This document shows positions 35,101 to 44,637 of a stretch of 51,835 bases of DNA, piece after piece. The translations under genes were made by a program, and so were the position numbers. The stretch is taken from the NCBI GenBank assembly GCA_020725625.1, contig DYET01000168.1:1-51835 (forward strand). The letters run 5' to 3'. This DNA is from Desulfovirgula sp. GTDB lineage: Bacteria; Bacillota; Desulfotomaculia; Desulfotomaculales; Desulfocucumaceae. The notes below the pieces were generated by a model. It was not told the DNA's origin and searched no databases. It saw nothing but the letters and a program-made list of their open reading frames with translations. Every line of letters begins with the position of its first letter. The stretch's first letter is position 1.

Positions 35101-35632
35101 CATTATAAGTCACTACTTGCCAGACGTTCGGTTACGATGTGCCGGGCAGACTTGTTCAGGCCGCTGCCCGTTCCATGATGATAAAAATCCATCATTTACA
35201 GTTTGGCCGGAATCAGGGCGTTGGAAATGCTGGAGCTGTAACATCGGTGGTGACAATATTGCTTTGGTTGCGAAAGCGTTAAACCTTAAACCTCTGGAGG
35301 CGGCCCGGACTATCGCCCGGGATTTCAACCTCCCGGCGCCGGGTGCCCACCGCCCGATGTCCCCGGAGGTTCAGCGAAGGTCCCAGGAGGTGGCGAGGGA
35401 AAGAGCGTTAAAAGCAGCTTTTGAATCAAAAGTCCGGGAATTGTATCTGACATTGGCCATGATTTACCGCTGCATTAACATGGTTTTCAATGGCCCGGAC
35501 CCGCCGCCGGCGGTGGCATACTGGGTCCATCGACTTCCAGAGATTGAATTTTTGCTTGACGAATTAATTATTAGGGATGAGGTCCGCCAGGTGGAGGCGG
35601 TCAGGGCGGCACGCAATTGGGGGTTGTGTTGA
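35057..35632 (+). CDS. CHC2 zinc-finger primase fragment
   Basis: 191 residues. Residues 28-66 have the DnaG-type CHC2 zinc motif: C33/C37 region with CPFH (C37, H40), DDKNPSF, then KCWSC (C58, C61) and GGD. The TOPRIM catalytic domain of DnaG is absent; the C-terminal part is helical. Start ATG 35057 has AGGAG 7 bp upstream. The stop overlaps the next ATG (TGATG), coupling it to the helicase-like gene; together they look like a replication module. Confidence 0.85.
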   Translation: MSDVFKTTKQIPIIDIISHYLPDVRLRCAGQTCSGRCPFHDDKNPSFTVWPESGRWKCWSCNIGGDNIALVAKALNLKPLEAARTIARDFNLPAPGAHRPMSPEVQRRSQEVARERALKAAFESKVRELYLTLAMIYRCINMVFNGPDPPPAVAYWVHRLPEIEFLLDELIIRDEVRQVEAVRAARNWGLC

Positions 35633-37494
35633 TGAGTTTGTCGGAAATTTTAACACAAGATGAACAGAATGAATACATGGGTCAATATTTAGATACTGAA
35701 GAAGAAAATAGTATGCAAGATGATGATGAACTTTTCCGTGCAATCTTGTTGTTAGCCGGTGATACTGTAAATGGCAAGGACGGACGCGGTTTTTCAAAGC
35801 ACGATAAAGAACTTGGACTGAAACTTGCAGAAACAATCCGTGACGGAGAAGAATTTTCAATTAATCTTAAACTACTTGCTTATAAGCTAGCCAAAAAATA
35901 CGAAAAACAATTATTCATAAACCATAATTTCGACTTCGGAAAAATATCTAAACCTGAACACGAATCAAAAGATAAAACAATAGAACAGCAGGAGGACAAG
36001 CGAACACAAGCTGAAATTTTAATAGATATTGCTAATAGTGCGGAACTATTTCATGACGAATTAAAAGATGCACACGCAGCGGTTGATGTTAACGGTCACC
36101 GTGAAATATACCCGGTAAGAAGCAAGCATTTTAAATTGTGGCTTACTGGGCAATTTTACAAACAAACAGAAAGGGCACCTTCCAATGAGGCACTATCTCA
36201 ATCACTGAATGCCATTGAAGCTAAAGGAGTGTTCGATGGTAAGGAAAGAAAGTTAAACTTGCGTGTTGCTGAATACAAGGGTGCATTTGCATATGATCTT
36301 GCGGATAAGCTTTGGCGTGTTGTAAAAATTATACCCAGGGAGTGGAAAATAGTAGATAAACCCCCGATTATATTTAGACGTTACAAAAACACGGCGGCAC
36401 AAGTTGAACCCGTCAGAGGCGGCGACTTACAAAAACTTCTCGACTTTGTAAATATAAAAGACCCGGGGGAGAAATTGCTCTTTCTTGTTGTTACTGCTTC
36501 ATATCTAATACCCGATATACCTCATCCCGTCTCAGTTTATGCAGGCGAGAAAGGGGCTGCGAAATCAACAATAATGCGCATGCAAAGACGCATTGTAGAT
36601 CCTGCTAACCGCGAGTTAATGATTTTACCTGCAGATAAGAACGAACTGGCTTTAACTCTGACGACGAACTACATGCCATGTTTTGACAATTTGGATAATC
36701 TCCAAAGCTGGCAGTCTGACATGTTATGCCAGGCGGCAACTGGCGGAGGGACAAGTAAAAGGGAATTATATAGCGACATAGATGAAGTTATTCTTTCGTT
36801 CTTGCGCTGTCCCGCATTAAACGGTATCAATGTGGTTGTGACTCGACCAGATTTACTAGACCGTAGCGTTATTTTTACATTAGACAGGATAAATCCTAAA
36901 CAGCGACAAGAAGAATCTGTTTTATGGAAAAAATTTGAGGAAGCCAGGCCCGCGATAATGGGGGGATTATTTGATACTTTAGCAAAAGCTATGAGCATCT
37001 ATCCCGAAATTCAGCTATCATCGCTGCCCCGCATGGCCGATTTTTGCAGGTGGGGGTATGCGATAGCCGAGGCCCTTGGCGCAGGTGGACAGATGTTTCT
37101 TAATGCTTATTTTGAAAACATAGGACGAGCAAATGACGAAGCGATATCAAACAACCCCATTGCTGCAGCCATAGTTGCACTAATGAATGAAAAAGCAAAG
37201 TGGGAGGGTACTCCTGCTGGACTACTTGAAGCACTGGAAAAAGTTGCTGAGATAGAAAAAATAAATACCAAGGCTAAAAGCTGGCCGCAAGCAGCTAATA
37301 CATTATCAAGGCGATTAAAGCACGTTAAAAGCAACTTACTTGATGCAGGCATTACATATACTATCGAGCGTGATAAGTCCAACCGAACTCAAATAGTCAT
37401 TATACAAGACGGAATATCTGTCAGTAGTGAAAATGATCAGATAGTAACAGGGGGCGGTGATGATATTGATTATCTCCCAGATCTCCCTTATTGA
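35632..37494 (+). CDS. P-loop ATPase, helicase-like replication protein
   Basis: 620 residues. Walker A is GEKGAAKST (305-313), followed by ALTLTTNYMPCFDNLDNL (Walker B-like segment) and VVVTRPDLLDRSVIFTLDRI with a candidate arginine finger. This is the arrangement in phage and plasmid ATPases next to CHC2 primases, probably superfamily-3-like. The N-terminal 150 residues are acidic and unrecognised. The gene is clearly AT-richer than its neighbours, suggesting separate ancestry. ATG 35632 overlaps the previous stop; the frame upstream begins only with TTG 35617. Confidence 0.75.
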   Translation: MSLSEILTQDEQNEYMGQYLDTEEENSMQDDDELFRAILLLAGDTVNGKDGRGFSKHDKELGLKLAETIRDGEEFSINLKLLAYKLAKKYEKQLFINHNFDFGKISKPEHESKDKTIEQQEDKRTQAEILIDIANSAELFHDELKDAHAAVDVNGHREIYPVRSKHFKLWLTGQFYKQTERAPSNEALSQSLNAIEAKGVFDGKERKLNLRVAEYKGAFAYDLADKLWRVVKIIPREWKIVDKPPIIFRRYKNTAAQVEPVRGGDLQKLLDFVNIKDPGEKLLFLVVTASYLIPDIPHPVSVYAGEKGAAKSTIMRMQRRIVDPANRELMILPADKNELALTLTTNYMPCFDNLDNLQSWQSDMLCQAATGGGTSKRELYSDIDEVILSFLRCPALNGINVVVTRPDLLDRSVIFTLDRINPKQRQEESVLWKKFEEARPAIMGGLFDTLAKAMSIYPEIQLSSLPRMADFCRWGYAIAEALGAGGQMFLNAYFENIGRANDEAISNNPIAAAIVALMNEKAKWEGTPAGLLEALEKVAEIEKINTKAKSWPQAANTLSRRLKHVKSNLLDAGITYTIERDKSNRTQIVIIQDGISVSSENDQIVTGGGDDIDYLPDLPY

Positions 37495-37858
37495 ACTAAT
37501 CAGACAACTATCCGCCCACGGCATCACCGTTAACCTGTCCGGCAACACTCTCCGGGTGGTCCGCCCTCCGGACTACCCAACGTGGGAGGATGTGCCCAGG
37601 GAGGCCCGCCCCCTGCTGGCCGAGCTAAAACGGCGCAAGGCTGAAGTGCTGGCCTTTCTTCAAGGAAACCATGCAAAGGAGACAGATCAACCGTCCACAA
37701 TTGAGGTAGCACAGAGAACCGTTATCCGAATCCACCCCATGCGCCAGGCTTGCCGGCTGGCCGGCCATTGCTTGAGAATGACAAGCGAGTGGGATTGCCG
37801 GCTGTTTGCGGTAAGTTTGGAACGGGGTTGGTGCCGGGAGCGAGTCAAAATCACCTGA
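37460..37858 (+). CDS. TubC N-terminal docking-domain-like protein
   Basis: 132 residues. Residues 8-70 (LIELIRQLSAHGITVNLSGN, then LRVVRPP and PLLAELKRRKAEVLAFL) match the TubC docking domain, which in polyketide/peptide synthetases joins subunits but also occurs in mobile-element proteins. The C-terminal 50 residues contain spaced cysteines (C..AGHC, DC, GWC) that could bind metal. No synthetase is nearby. The start ATG 37460 (or GTG 37457) overlaps the end of the ATPase gene; GGGGGC precedes it. Confidence 0.65.
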   Translation: MILIISQISLIELIRQLSAHGITVNLSGNTLRVVRPPDYPTWEDVPREARPLLAELKRRKAEVLAFLQGNHAKETDQPSTIEVAQRTVIRIHPMRQACRLAGHCLRMTSEWDCRLFAVSLERGWCRERVKIT

Positions 37859-37910
37859 AGCAATAAAAGAATACGAACACACATTTCAGTTGAAAGGCGG
37901 TGAAGATCCA

Positions 37911-38099
37911 ATGTCAACAAACACTATTGTTGCCCCTTATGTAGCTGCCGGAGAACGGCGGAGGAAGCGCAAGGACGCGGTTTTCCATTCCCGGGGATGC
38001 ATTTATGTGGCCAGAATGAAAAAGCCTTGGCGGAATTACCTGAATCGGGAGGATGCCAGGGCTGACGGTGGCCGCCCCTGCATGGTCTGTAGGCCATAA
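37911..38099 (+). CDS. Small Ada-like zinc-binding protein
   Basis: 62 residues. VFHSRGCIYVARM ... NREDARADGGRPCMVCRP follows the pattern of the Ada N-terminal methyl-acceptor zinc site (H.xxC, then GxRPCxxC). It has no other domain. ATG 37911 is preceded by AAAGGCGGTGA; an upstream TTG 37890 is less likely. Probably a metal-binding accessory protein; whether it acts on DNA is unknown. Confidence 0.6.
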   Translation: MSTNTIVAPYVAAGERRRKRKDAVFHSRGCIYVARMKKPWRNYLNREDARADGGRPCMVCRP

Positions 38100-38133
38100 A
38101 CCATAACCAAAGCAAAAGAGGTGAGTGTTACAG

Positions 38134-38859
38134 GTGGCCAAATATTACATTAAAAAGAAAGAACAAGCCAAAGCCAGGGCCGAACCGGATAACGCTATCA
38201 GCGCTGACACCGAAGTAATTGACTCGCTTCCAGCCCGGTTTAAGGATGTTCCGCCTCCTAACCGTTACGATGATGAAGTCAGGGAGGAAATCTGCAAGCT
38301 GGTTCTGGAGGCAGGGTTTACCATTAAGGCGGCAGCTGAAAAGTACGGCATCGCCCGGAACACATGTTCGGCAATAGTCAGGGAACACCTTGCCGAATAC
38401 GACATGATCGAAAACGTCCGTCTCGGCAGGAAATTCCACAAACTGGCCGACCGGGTTTTGAACGAACTCCAAGAGCGGGATCTTTCCTGTGCTTCCCCCA
38501 GCCAGCTTGGAGTTTTGGCCGGAATTGCTGTTGACAAAAAAACACAATTAATGGGTAAGACAGGCGACCTTTCGGGCGGTATAAGCTTGAAAATTGCGTG
38601 GGCGGACGGCTCCGGCGCGGTTGAGCTAACAGCCGGCCCTGCCAATTCCACCGGCCCCGGCAGCCTTGGCCCCGCCCCCTCTCCGGTTTTCCGGGTTCGC
38701 GCCGGCCGGGGCCAGGACGACCCGGGAGCGGACAGCAACCACGACATGGGCGGTAATCATGGCCCGGGCGAAGTTATCGACGTGGAGGCGGAACCGATTC
38801 CGGATTCGACCGCATCCCCTCCGCCAGACACAACGGACAACGAGGATGACTTATGGTGA
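38134..38859 (+). CDS. HTH protein resembling phage terminase small subunit
   Basis: 241 residues. A homeodomain-like HTH (LVLEAGFTIKAAAEKYGIARNTCSAIVREHL) at about 48-78, followed by helices ending in the VLAGIAVDKKTQLMG motif common in small terminase-type DNA-binding proteins, then an acidic proline-rich tail. GTG 38134 has AGAGGTG about 10 bp upstream; GTG 38125 also possible. No large terminase gene follows, so a packaging role is doubtful here. Confidence 0.6.
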   Translation: MAKYYIKKKEQAKARAEPDNAISADTEVIDSLPARFKDVPPPNRYDDEVREEICKLVLEAGFTIKAAAEKYGIARNTCSAIVREHLAEYDMIENVRLGRKFHKLADRVLNELQERDLSCASPSQLGVLAGIAVDKKTQLMGKTGDLSGGISLKIAWADGSGAVELTAGPANSTGPGSLGPAPSPVFRVRAGRGQDDPGADSNHDMGGNHGPGEVIDVEAEPIPDSTASPPPDTTDNEDDLW

Positions 38860-38889
38860 TAGAAACTGAAAAGAAAGGGTGATTTTATA

Positions 38890-39129
38890 ATGTCAGGTAG
38901 GTTTTGGGAAAACGAGGTTCCCCAAACAGCGGAAGGCCGCTGGCTGAAACTGGAGTATTTTCCACAACACGGCAAGTTAACCGTTACCAAAACTATCCGG
39001 CGAGACGGCGCGGTCAAACTTAAAAGCATAACAATGGACAAAAGAGATTTTCTGGAATCCCCGGAAATCGCTCAGTTGATGGAAACTGTTCTTAATAGTT
39101 GGAAGGAGAGTGGTGACAATGCCCGTTAA
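38890..39129 (+). CDS. Unknown small protein
   Basis: 79 residues, mixed charged, with AAAGGGTGA seven bases before the ATG. KLKSITMDKRDFLESPEIAQLMETVLNSW is unrecognised. It overlaps the next gene by 11 bp, so it belongs to the same operon. Confidence 0.6.
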   Translation: MSGRFWENEVPQTAEGRWLKLEYFPQHGKLTVTKTIRRDGAVKLKSITMDKRDFLESPEIAQLMETVLNSWKESGDNAR

Positions 39130-39862
39130 AGCCTCGGCAAAACTGGCGGCGCAGGCCCCCGGCCTCATCCCCGGCGTCCCGGTCCGCTTGGCCGCCTCGG
39201 AGCAGTACAGTCCCCCGGCAACAAAGCCCCAGGTAGATGTTAACGGCCTGGTTGCCAAAGCTGTCAATGAAGTTGTTGACCACCTGGCCGCATGGCAGGA
39301 GCAGGAAAAGAAACGTAAAAAATCCTTCCTTCCCCGGTCCAATCCCCGGCCGGAAATTGACCTGGTAGCCGTAACTGAATCGTTGAAGGAGGCCACAGTT
39401 GAGCAGTATAAGGTTTCCGCCGCCCGGTGTGAACCGCCCATACTGGACTTGACGGAACATCAGGAGGAAGTGGCCGGCCTCCAGGGGCAGGCGGTAAATC
39501 TATTTTGTAAGGAAGTCTTGCGGGTGGTCAGGGGCGATCCCGAACTTGAGAAGCAAGTCTATACGCTTTGCCCGTCCCTGGCCCCGCCACCGGAACCAAA
39601 CTTTAAGGTGTTAAAAGCCTTGCAGCGGGACTTTGACAAAAATTTAAAGGATATTGAAGAAGCATTTCACCGTCTAAGTATTGCCCTGGCCGCCCTTGAC
39701 GAACTGGCCGAAGCCGAGGCCAAGACCCTGGCCGGTACGAGTATGCCAACCTCACGGCGGATATGGGTGCAGGCGCAAGCAATCAGAGTACAGTTGGCCC
39801 GTAGACTGGAGGCCTGGGACACCAGCGGGAGGCCTTTTGAGATCAAGGGGGCGCGGTGGTAA
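39119..39862 (+). CDS. Unknown helical protein
   Basis: 247 residues from ATG 39119 (GGAGAG upstream). Mainly helical by composition, with a lysine/arginine-rich block (QEKKRKKSFLPR) after residue 60. No family recognised. It stands in the tail-gene position before the tape measure gene, but has no feature proving a tail role. Confidence 0.6.
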   Translation: MPVKASAKLAAQAPGLIPGVPVRLAASEQYSPPATKPQVDVNGLVAKAVNEVVDHLAAWQEQEKKRKKSFLPRSNPRPEIDLVAVTESLKEATVEQYKVSAARCEPPILDLTEHQEEVAGLQGQAVNLFCKEVLRVVRGDPELEKQVYTLCPSLAPPPEPNFKVLKALQRDFDKNLKDIEEAFHRLSIALAALDELAEAEAKTLAGTSMPTSRRIWVQAQAIRVQLARRLEAWDTSGRPFEIKGARW

Positions 39863-40086
39863 TGGGCGTTGTCTGTCGGAACTGCGGCGTTGAGGTTGAT
39901 GATGATCTTGTCGATGAGGCCGGGACGTGTTATGTCTGCCAGGAGTGCACGGTCAGGCTGAGCCTCCGGGAGCGGGCGCGGCGGGGATACCGTGTCCCCG
40001 CCATCCCTGCCCCGCGACCCTGGCCGGCGGGGTTAGGTGAAATGGCAAAAAGAATTTTGAAAGGAGTGCTATCTGATGGAAATTAA
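39862..40086 (+). CDS. Small zinc-ribbon protein
   Basis: 74 residues; ATG 39862 overlaps the preceding stop (TAATG). Two CxxC pairs (CRNCG and CYVCQEC) 17 residues apart indicate a zinc ribbon; the rest is basic and proline-rich. Function unknown. Confidence 0.55.
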   Translation: MGVVCRNCGVEVDDDLVDEAGTCYVCQECTVRLSLRERARRGYRVPAIPAPRPWPAGLGEMAKRILKGVLSDGN

Positions 40087-40312
40087 GGAACTAAACAAAA
40101 AACTGGATAATGCAGTCAGAATAAAAAATTCACTCTGGAAGCAGATAGCGGAGCTGCGCCCAAGGCTTGAAGCCGCCAAAAGCCAATACCGCCAGACAGA
40201 GAACGCCATGACCGCGCTGATGGATCAGTACCAGGCGGCCTCTGAGGAAGCGGAAAGCCTGCTGAGGGAAATCAGGACCACCTTGAACAGGATCAATCTG
40301 CACGGCAAGTAA
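40076..40312 (+). CDS. Short coiled-coil protein
   Basis: 78 residues, almost entirely a heptad-like amphipathic helix (LNKKLDNAVRIKNSLWKQIAEL). AAGGAGTGC precedes the ATG, which overlaps the previous gene by 11 bp. Unknown role; could be an accessory or tail-chaperone-like protein. Confidence 0.55.
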   Translation: MEIKELNKKLDNAVRIKNSLWKQIAELRPRLEAAKSQYRQTENAMTALMDQYQAASEEAESLLREIRTTLNRINLHGK

Positions 40313-40350
40313 GCTCCGTGAAGTAATGTGGTAAAGGGGTGACAATTAAT

Positions 40351-43300
40351 ATGCCTGGAGACGACAGCTTCATAAAGATCATCAGTAAAATCGGGATCGA
40401 TTTTTCCCAGGCCGTCCAGGGAACAAAGACCTTGGCGGAAGAACTGAACAAGCTGAACCGCCCCCTGGACGAGCTTGCCGCCCACGCAAAGCAGACGGCG
40501 GCCCAGGTTGCGGCGGCGTTTAATCAGACCGCCCAGGCCGGGGCAACGAGCATTACAAAACAAAACAGGCAGATATTACAGCAGAACACGGTATTCGCCA
40601 GGGATTACTTTACCTCCATCGAGAACCGGGCCAGACAACACCGGGCCTTTATGGACCGGCTGTTCTCCCCGCAAATGACCGCGCATCACCTTAACTGGTT
40701 GATCGCGGGCGTAGGCATCTATGGCACGTTTGAGGTATTGAAAGAAGGTCTTGTTGACGTGGAGAAGGGCATGAGGGGCCTTATGACGGTCCTGCCCGAG
40801 ATAGCCCACGACCAGGAGGTATATAATCAGGCCACCAAAGAGGCCATTGACCTGATGCAGAAGTACGGCGCCAGCGTGGATGAAGCGATGTCCGCCGGCC
40901 GGTCCTTCGGCAGAATGTATAAAGAGGTTGAAACCGTCATGGGCCTGGTAAACAACTCCATCCTCCTGAACGTCATTGATAACGTGAAGCTGGAGCAGGC
41001 CGTAAGGGGGAACGAGGCGGCCCTGGCCGTCTACGGCAAGGAGTTGAAATCTACCAACGAGGTTCTTGCCTTCAGCAGTAAATTCATGGACAGCCTCACC
41101 CGGCTGTCTCACGAGAGCATGGCCAGCGCCACCGACCTGATTGAAATTATCGAAAGGTCGGCGGCCGCCGCCAAGAACGCCAAGACAGATATTGACCAGC
41201 TTATGGGGGTAGGTGCTGCGGCGGTCCGGGCCACCGGCCTGCCGGGGGCGAACATCGGCAACATGCTTAAAACCGTATTCGCTCAACTGTCTGCCCCCAC
41301 CAGGAAGGTCCGGGAGGAAATCGAGCAGATAGGTGTTAAGCTTTATGACGCCAACGGGCAACTGAGATCCGCTTACGACATTATCCTTGACCTGGCCCGG
41401 GCGACCAAGGACGCCACCATCAGCCAAGACGAATTAAACGAGGCTATCCTCAAAGCCGCCTCCGGCAAATTCCAGTATTCCAAGCTGTCCTCCGTCCTTG
41501 GACAGTTTGATGAAATCGTTAAAAACACTTCCCGGAGCATTCACGCCCAGGGTATCACAATGCAGATGGCCGCCCAGCAGCTTGACACCATCGAACGCCA
41601 CGCCAAGATGTTGAAGGCCACCCTTCTTGATACTTTCTCCGGGGCCGGGGACGCTGGCCTGCGGACGGCCATTAAGGGTCTACTTGATACCCTGAATCAA
41701 CTCATTATGGGCTTCAACAATATTTCATCCACGGCCATAAACGCCTCTCTCGCCCTGGGAGCTGTCATTCTTGCCGGTAAGATGATATTCGGCATATACT
41801 CCAGGGTTCTCCCCGTCATAGGGTCCGTGACCGGCATCACCGCCCAGATCGCGGCGGCCTCCAACATGGCGGCCGCCGGGCAGATGTCCCTTGCCACGGC
41901 CACCAACGTCACCAATGCCGCCATGGGCAGACTGGCCGCCACAACAGCCCTGGCCACCGGGGGACTTACCCTTCTTCTGGGAGGACTTGCCTACCTTGTT
42001 TACAAGTCCGGTGAAGCCGAGAAAAAGCAGCTTGAGCTTAACCAGGCCGTCCAGGAGAACATACAACTGTCACAGCAGAAAATGATGCAGTACAACACGG
42101 AGGGAACCTTCCTGGAGCAGATGCGGGAACGCCACCAGCAGTTAACCGATCAGATAAACAGCGGGAAGCTGTCGGTCCAGGAACTGGCCGCCGCCCAAAA
42201 GGACCGGGCAGCCGTGGAAGAAGCCGTCTTGCTCCTGGTGGATGAGGACATTAAGAAAAAGATTGAGGCAAACGGTGTTACGCAGGAGGAAATCAATCTT
42301 GTTATAGAGTCCGTGAAGCAGAAAAAGCAGGCTGAACTGGAAAAAAACAAAGCCGAAATCAACGAAACGAACCAGAAGATCAGGGCCACCAACGAGCGGA
42401 TAGAGGCCATTAAGCGGGAACTGGAAGCCGAGAAAACGCTGTTGATGACCAAAAGTCCGGTGAGGCTTGGCATTGAGGCCGCCATACAGTTTAAGTATCC
42501 CGACCTGGCGAGGCTGCTGGGACTGGGCAAGGCTATGGGGTTGGGAGAGGAACTCAGGCGGCTTGAGAAGGATTATGCGGACGCGCAGAAGAGGTTAAGC
42601 GACCTTCAGATGTCCTTCATTCAGGGAATTGGGGACATAAGCCGGCTGGGCGGGGGCGGAATTGGCGATGAGGATAAATATAAACTCTCCGACTTTACCG
42701 ACCCCCTCCGCGAAGCCGCCAACAAAGCCAAGTTGACATTGGATGATTTTAACAACACTCTCCAATACACGGATACATTGATTCAGGGCGTCACCACCCG
42801 GGAGCGCATTTTCGACCTCCAGATGCGGGGCGAAACGGTTCCCACGCTGGAGCAGGCCAGGGGGAAATACGCACTGCTTAATGAGGTTATGGCCTTAAGC
42901 GCACGAAAGCAGGCGCAGTTGCACGGGGCCGCCAATGCCGCCCGGGAGCAACTTGCCGAGCTGAACGCCGAGATGGATGAACTGGTCCGGCGGCATGAAG
43001 CCGGTACGCTGTCAACGAAAGAGTTTAATGCCGCGGTGTCGGCCTTGCGGCCAACCATCCAGGCCCTGGAGAGGGATATTGCCCAGTATGGAAATGCGTG
43101 GTGGGAGGCCGAACTGAACTCTTACCAGGCCATGCGGACCATGAAAGATTTCTATATGGGTGCTCTTCAGAAGGAAAGAGATCTGGTCAAGGAAGCCTAT
43201 AGCGAGCGCATGCAACAAGTTGAGGACGAAATTGCCGCCGAGGAAGAAGCCGCAAAGGTTAAAATTGAATCCAAAGAAAAGCGGATCAAGGCCATAGACG

Positions 43301-44538
43301 ATGAAGTAAATGCCCAGATCAAGGCTATCCAGGCCCTTATCGACGCCCTGGACGTCCAGGATACGCAGTCAGACCGGGAGGAGGCCGAGCGGCAGCATAA
43401 CCAGAAGCTGGCCGACTTGCAAAAGCAGAAGCAGTACCATGAGTTGAGAACTGGCCTGGAACATGTCAAGGCTATTGATGAGATAAATCGGCAGATAGCG
43501 GAAGAAGAACACAACTGGCAGGTTAAGAAGCAGGACTGGGCTAGGGATGACCAAAGAAAGACTTACCAGAATCAGATTGACTCCATCAGAGACCAGGCCA
43601 GGGCCAGGCAGGACGCCATTCGCCAGGAAATAGACGATATTAAGAAGGCTTCCGACACTAAGAAAAGGGAACTACAAAGGTACTACGACGATGTGCAAAA
43701 ATTACTGAGTGACAAGAACCTTGAATTGATAGCTGGATTGGCGGCCGCTGACGACCAGTGGTATCAGCGGGGCCTTACCTGGATGCAGAGGTTGGCCCAG
43801 GGCATCCGGGACGGCGCAACGGTATTGCCCAGTGGGGCGCGGGACATTATCAGAGAGGCCGAAGAAGCAACCAAAGGCGGCGGTTCCACTAGCGGAGGCG
43901 GAACGTCCCGGGGGGCCGGGTCCACCGTGGCCACCATCGGCCCGGGACAGTACATTAACGAAAACGGCCGCACCTACATGTGGTCACGGCAACTGGCCTC
44001 CCTTCTTGGCAAGCCCGTCGAATGGAACGAAGCGGCTCAAATGGTCAAAATAGGAAGTAAATGGTTTACTCCCTGGAGAATTATTGACGATAAGGCGTAT
44101 GTCGGTATCCGGGACGTGGCGGAGGCGCTCGGGTATAAGGTCCGGTGGGAGGATCCCAACGTGATAATTTCTCAGGCCCACACCGGGGCTTATGTGGCCC
44201 GAAGCGGCATTGCCGAACTACTCAAGGGCGAGCGGGTGCTTTCACCGCAGCTTACGGTCAGCTTTGACAGGCTGTCGAACGTGCTGGCGAATTTCCCGAA
44301 TATCCCGGATAAGATTGCCCTTGCCGGGAGGATGCTGACCGCCGGGGAGATGGAACGGATAGCCAAAGGAATGACTGACCGGCTTATAGCCACCCTGGAA
44401 CGGCGGACGGGCATGCAGATTGACAAATTGTTAAACGTGGAGAACATGGATGTTGGGGACGGTGTGGATGCCGAAATCCTCAGCCGAGAACTGGTCAGGG
44501 CGGCTAACCTGTTGCGGACTGCCCGGGGCGGGGGATAA
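40351..44538 (+). CDS. Phage tail tape measure protein with copper-amine-oxidase N-terminal-like domain
   Basis: 1,395 residues from ATG 40351 (GTG 40339 also possible). The TP901-type core (ATDLIEIIERSAAAAKNAKTD, QLMGVGAAAVRATGLPG, NMLKTVFAQLS) is in the first 400 residues. Hydrophobic helices at about 455-560 and long charged coiled coils follow (around 590-700 and 960-1130). Near the C-terminus, after a GGGSTSGGG linker, a repeat-like segment (INENGRTYMWSRQLASLLG ... DDKAYVGIRDVAEALG) resembles copper amine oxidase N-terminal (stalk) domains, normally on cell-surface proteins. Tape measure proteins set tail length and enter the host envelope. Confidence 0.88.
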   Translation: MPGDDSFIKIISKIGIDFSQAVQGTKTLAEELNKLNRPLDELAAHAKQTAAQVAAAFNQTAQAGATSITKQNRQILQQNTVFARDYFTSIENRARQHRAFMDRLFSPQMTAHHLNWLIAGVGIYGTFEVLKEGLVDVEKGMRGLMTVLPEIAHDQEVYNQATKEAIDLMQKYGASVDEAMSAGRSFGRMYKEVETVMGLVNNSILLNVIDNVKLEQAVRGNEAALAVYGKELKSTNEVLAFSSKFMDSLTRLSHESMASATDLIEIIERSAAAAKNAKTDIDQLMGVGAAAVRATGLPGANIGNMLKTVFAQLSAPTRKVREEIEQIGVKLYDANGQLRSAYDIILDLARATKDATISQDELNEAILKAASGKFQYSKLSSVLGQFDEIVKNTSRSIHAQGITMQMAAQQLDTIERHAKMLKATLLDTFSGAGDAGLRTAIKGLLDTLNQLIMGFNNISSTAINASLALGAVILAGKMIFGIYSRVLPVIGSVTGITAQIAAASNMAAAGQMSLATATNVTNAAMGRLAATTALATGGLTLLLGGLAYLVYKSGEAEKKQLELNQAVQENIQLSQQKMMQYNTEGTFLEQMRERHQQLTDQINSGKLSVQELAAAQKDRAAVEEAVLLLVDEDIKKKIEANGVTQEEINLVIESVKQKKQAELEKNKAEINETNQKIRATNERIEAIKRELEAEKTLLMTKSPVRLGIEAAIQFKYPDLARLLGLGKAMGLGEELRRLEKDYADAQKRLSDLQMSFIQGIGDISRLGGGGIGDEDKYKLSDFTDPLREAANKAKLTLDDFNNTLQYTDTLIQGVTTRERIFDLQMRGETVPTLEQARGKYALLNEVMALSARKQAQLHGAANAAREQLAELNAEMDELVRRHEAGTLSTKEFNAAVSALRPTIQALERDIAQYGNAWWEAELNSYQAMRTMKDFYMGALQKERDLVKEAYSERMQQVEDEIAAEEEAAKVKIESKEKRIKAIDDEVNAQIKAIQALIDALDVQDTQSDREEAERQHNQKLADLQKQKQYHELRTGLEHVKAIDEINRQIAEEEHNWQVKKQDWARDDQRKTYQNQIDSIRDQARARQDAIRQEIDDIKKASDTKKRELQRYYDDVQKLLSDKNLELIAGLAAADDQWYQRGLTWMQRLAQGIRDGATVLPSGARDIIREAEEATKGGGSTSGGGTSRGAGSTVATIGPGQYINENGRTYMWSRQLASLLGKPVEWNEAAQMVKIGSKWFTPWRIIDDKAYVGIRDVAEALGYKVRWEDPNVIISQAHTGAYVARSGIAELLKGERVLSPQLTVSFDRLSNVLANFPNIPDKIALAGRMLTAGEMERIAKGMTDRLIATLERRTGMQIDKLLNVENMDVGDGVDAEILSRELVRAANLLRTARGGG

Positions 44539-44637
44539 CCGCGGCTTATTTTCGGGGAACGGTTACGGGTGGAATATGGGGGTGGGAGCATCACCCCGCC
44601 CCCGCCCGTGGAAATTAAAAAAGGAGAGTGACGCGTC

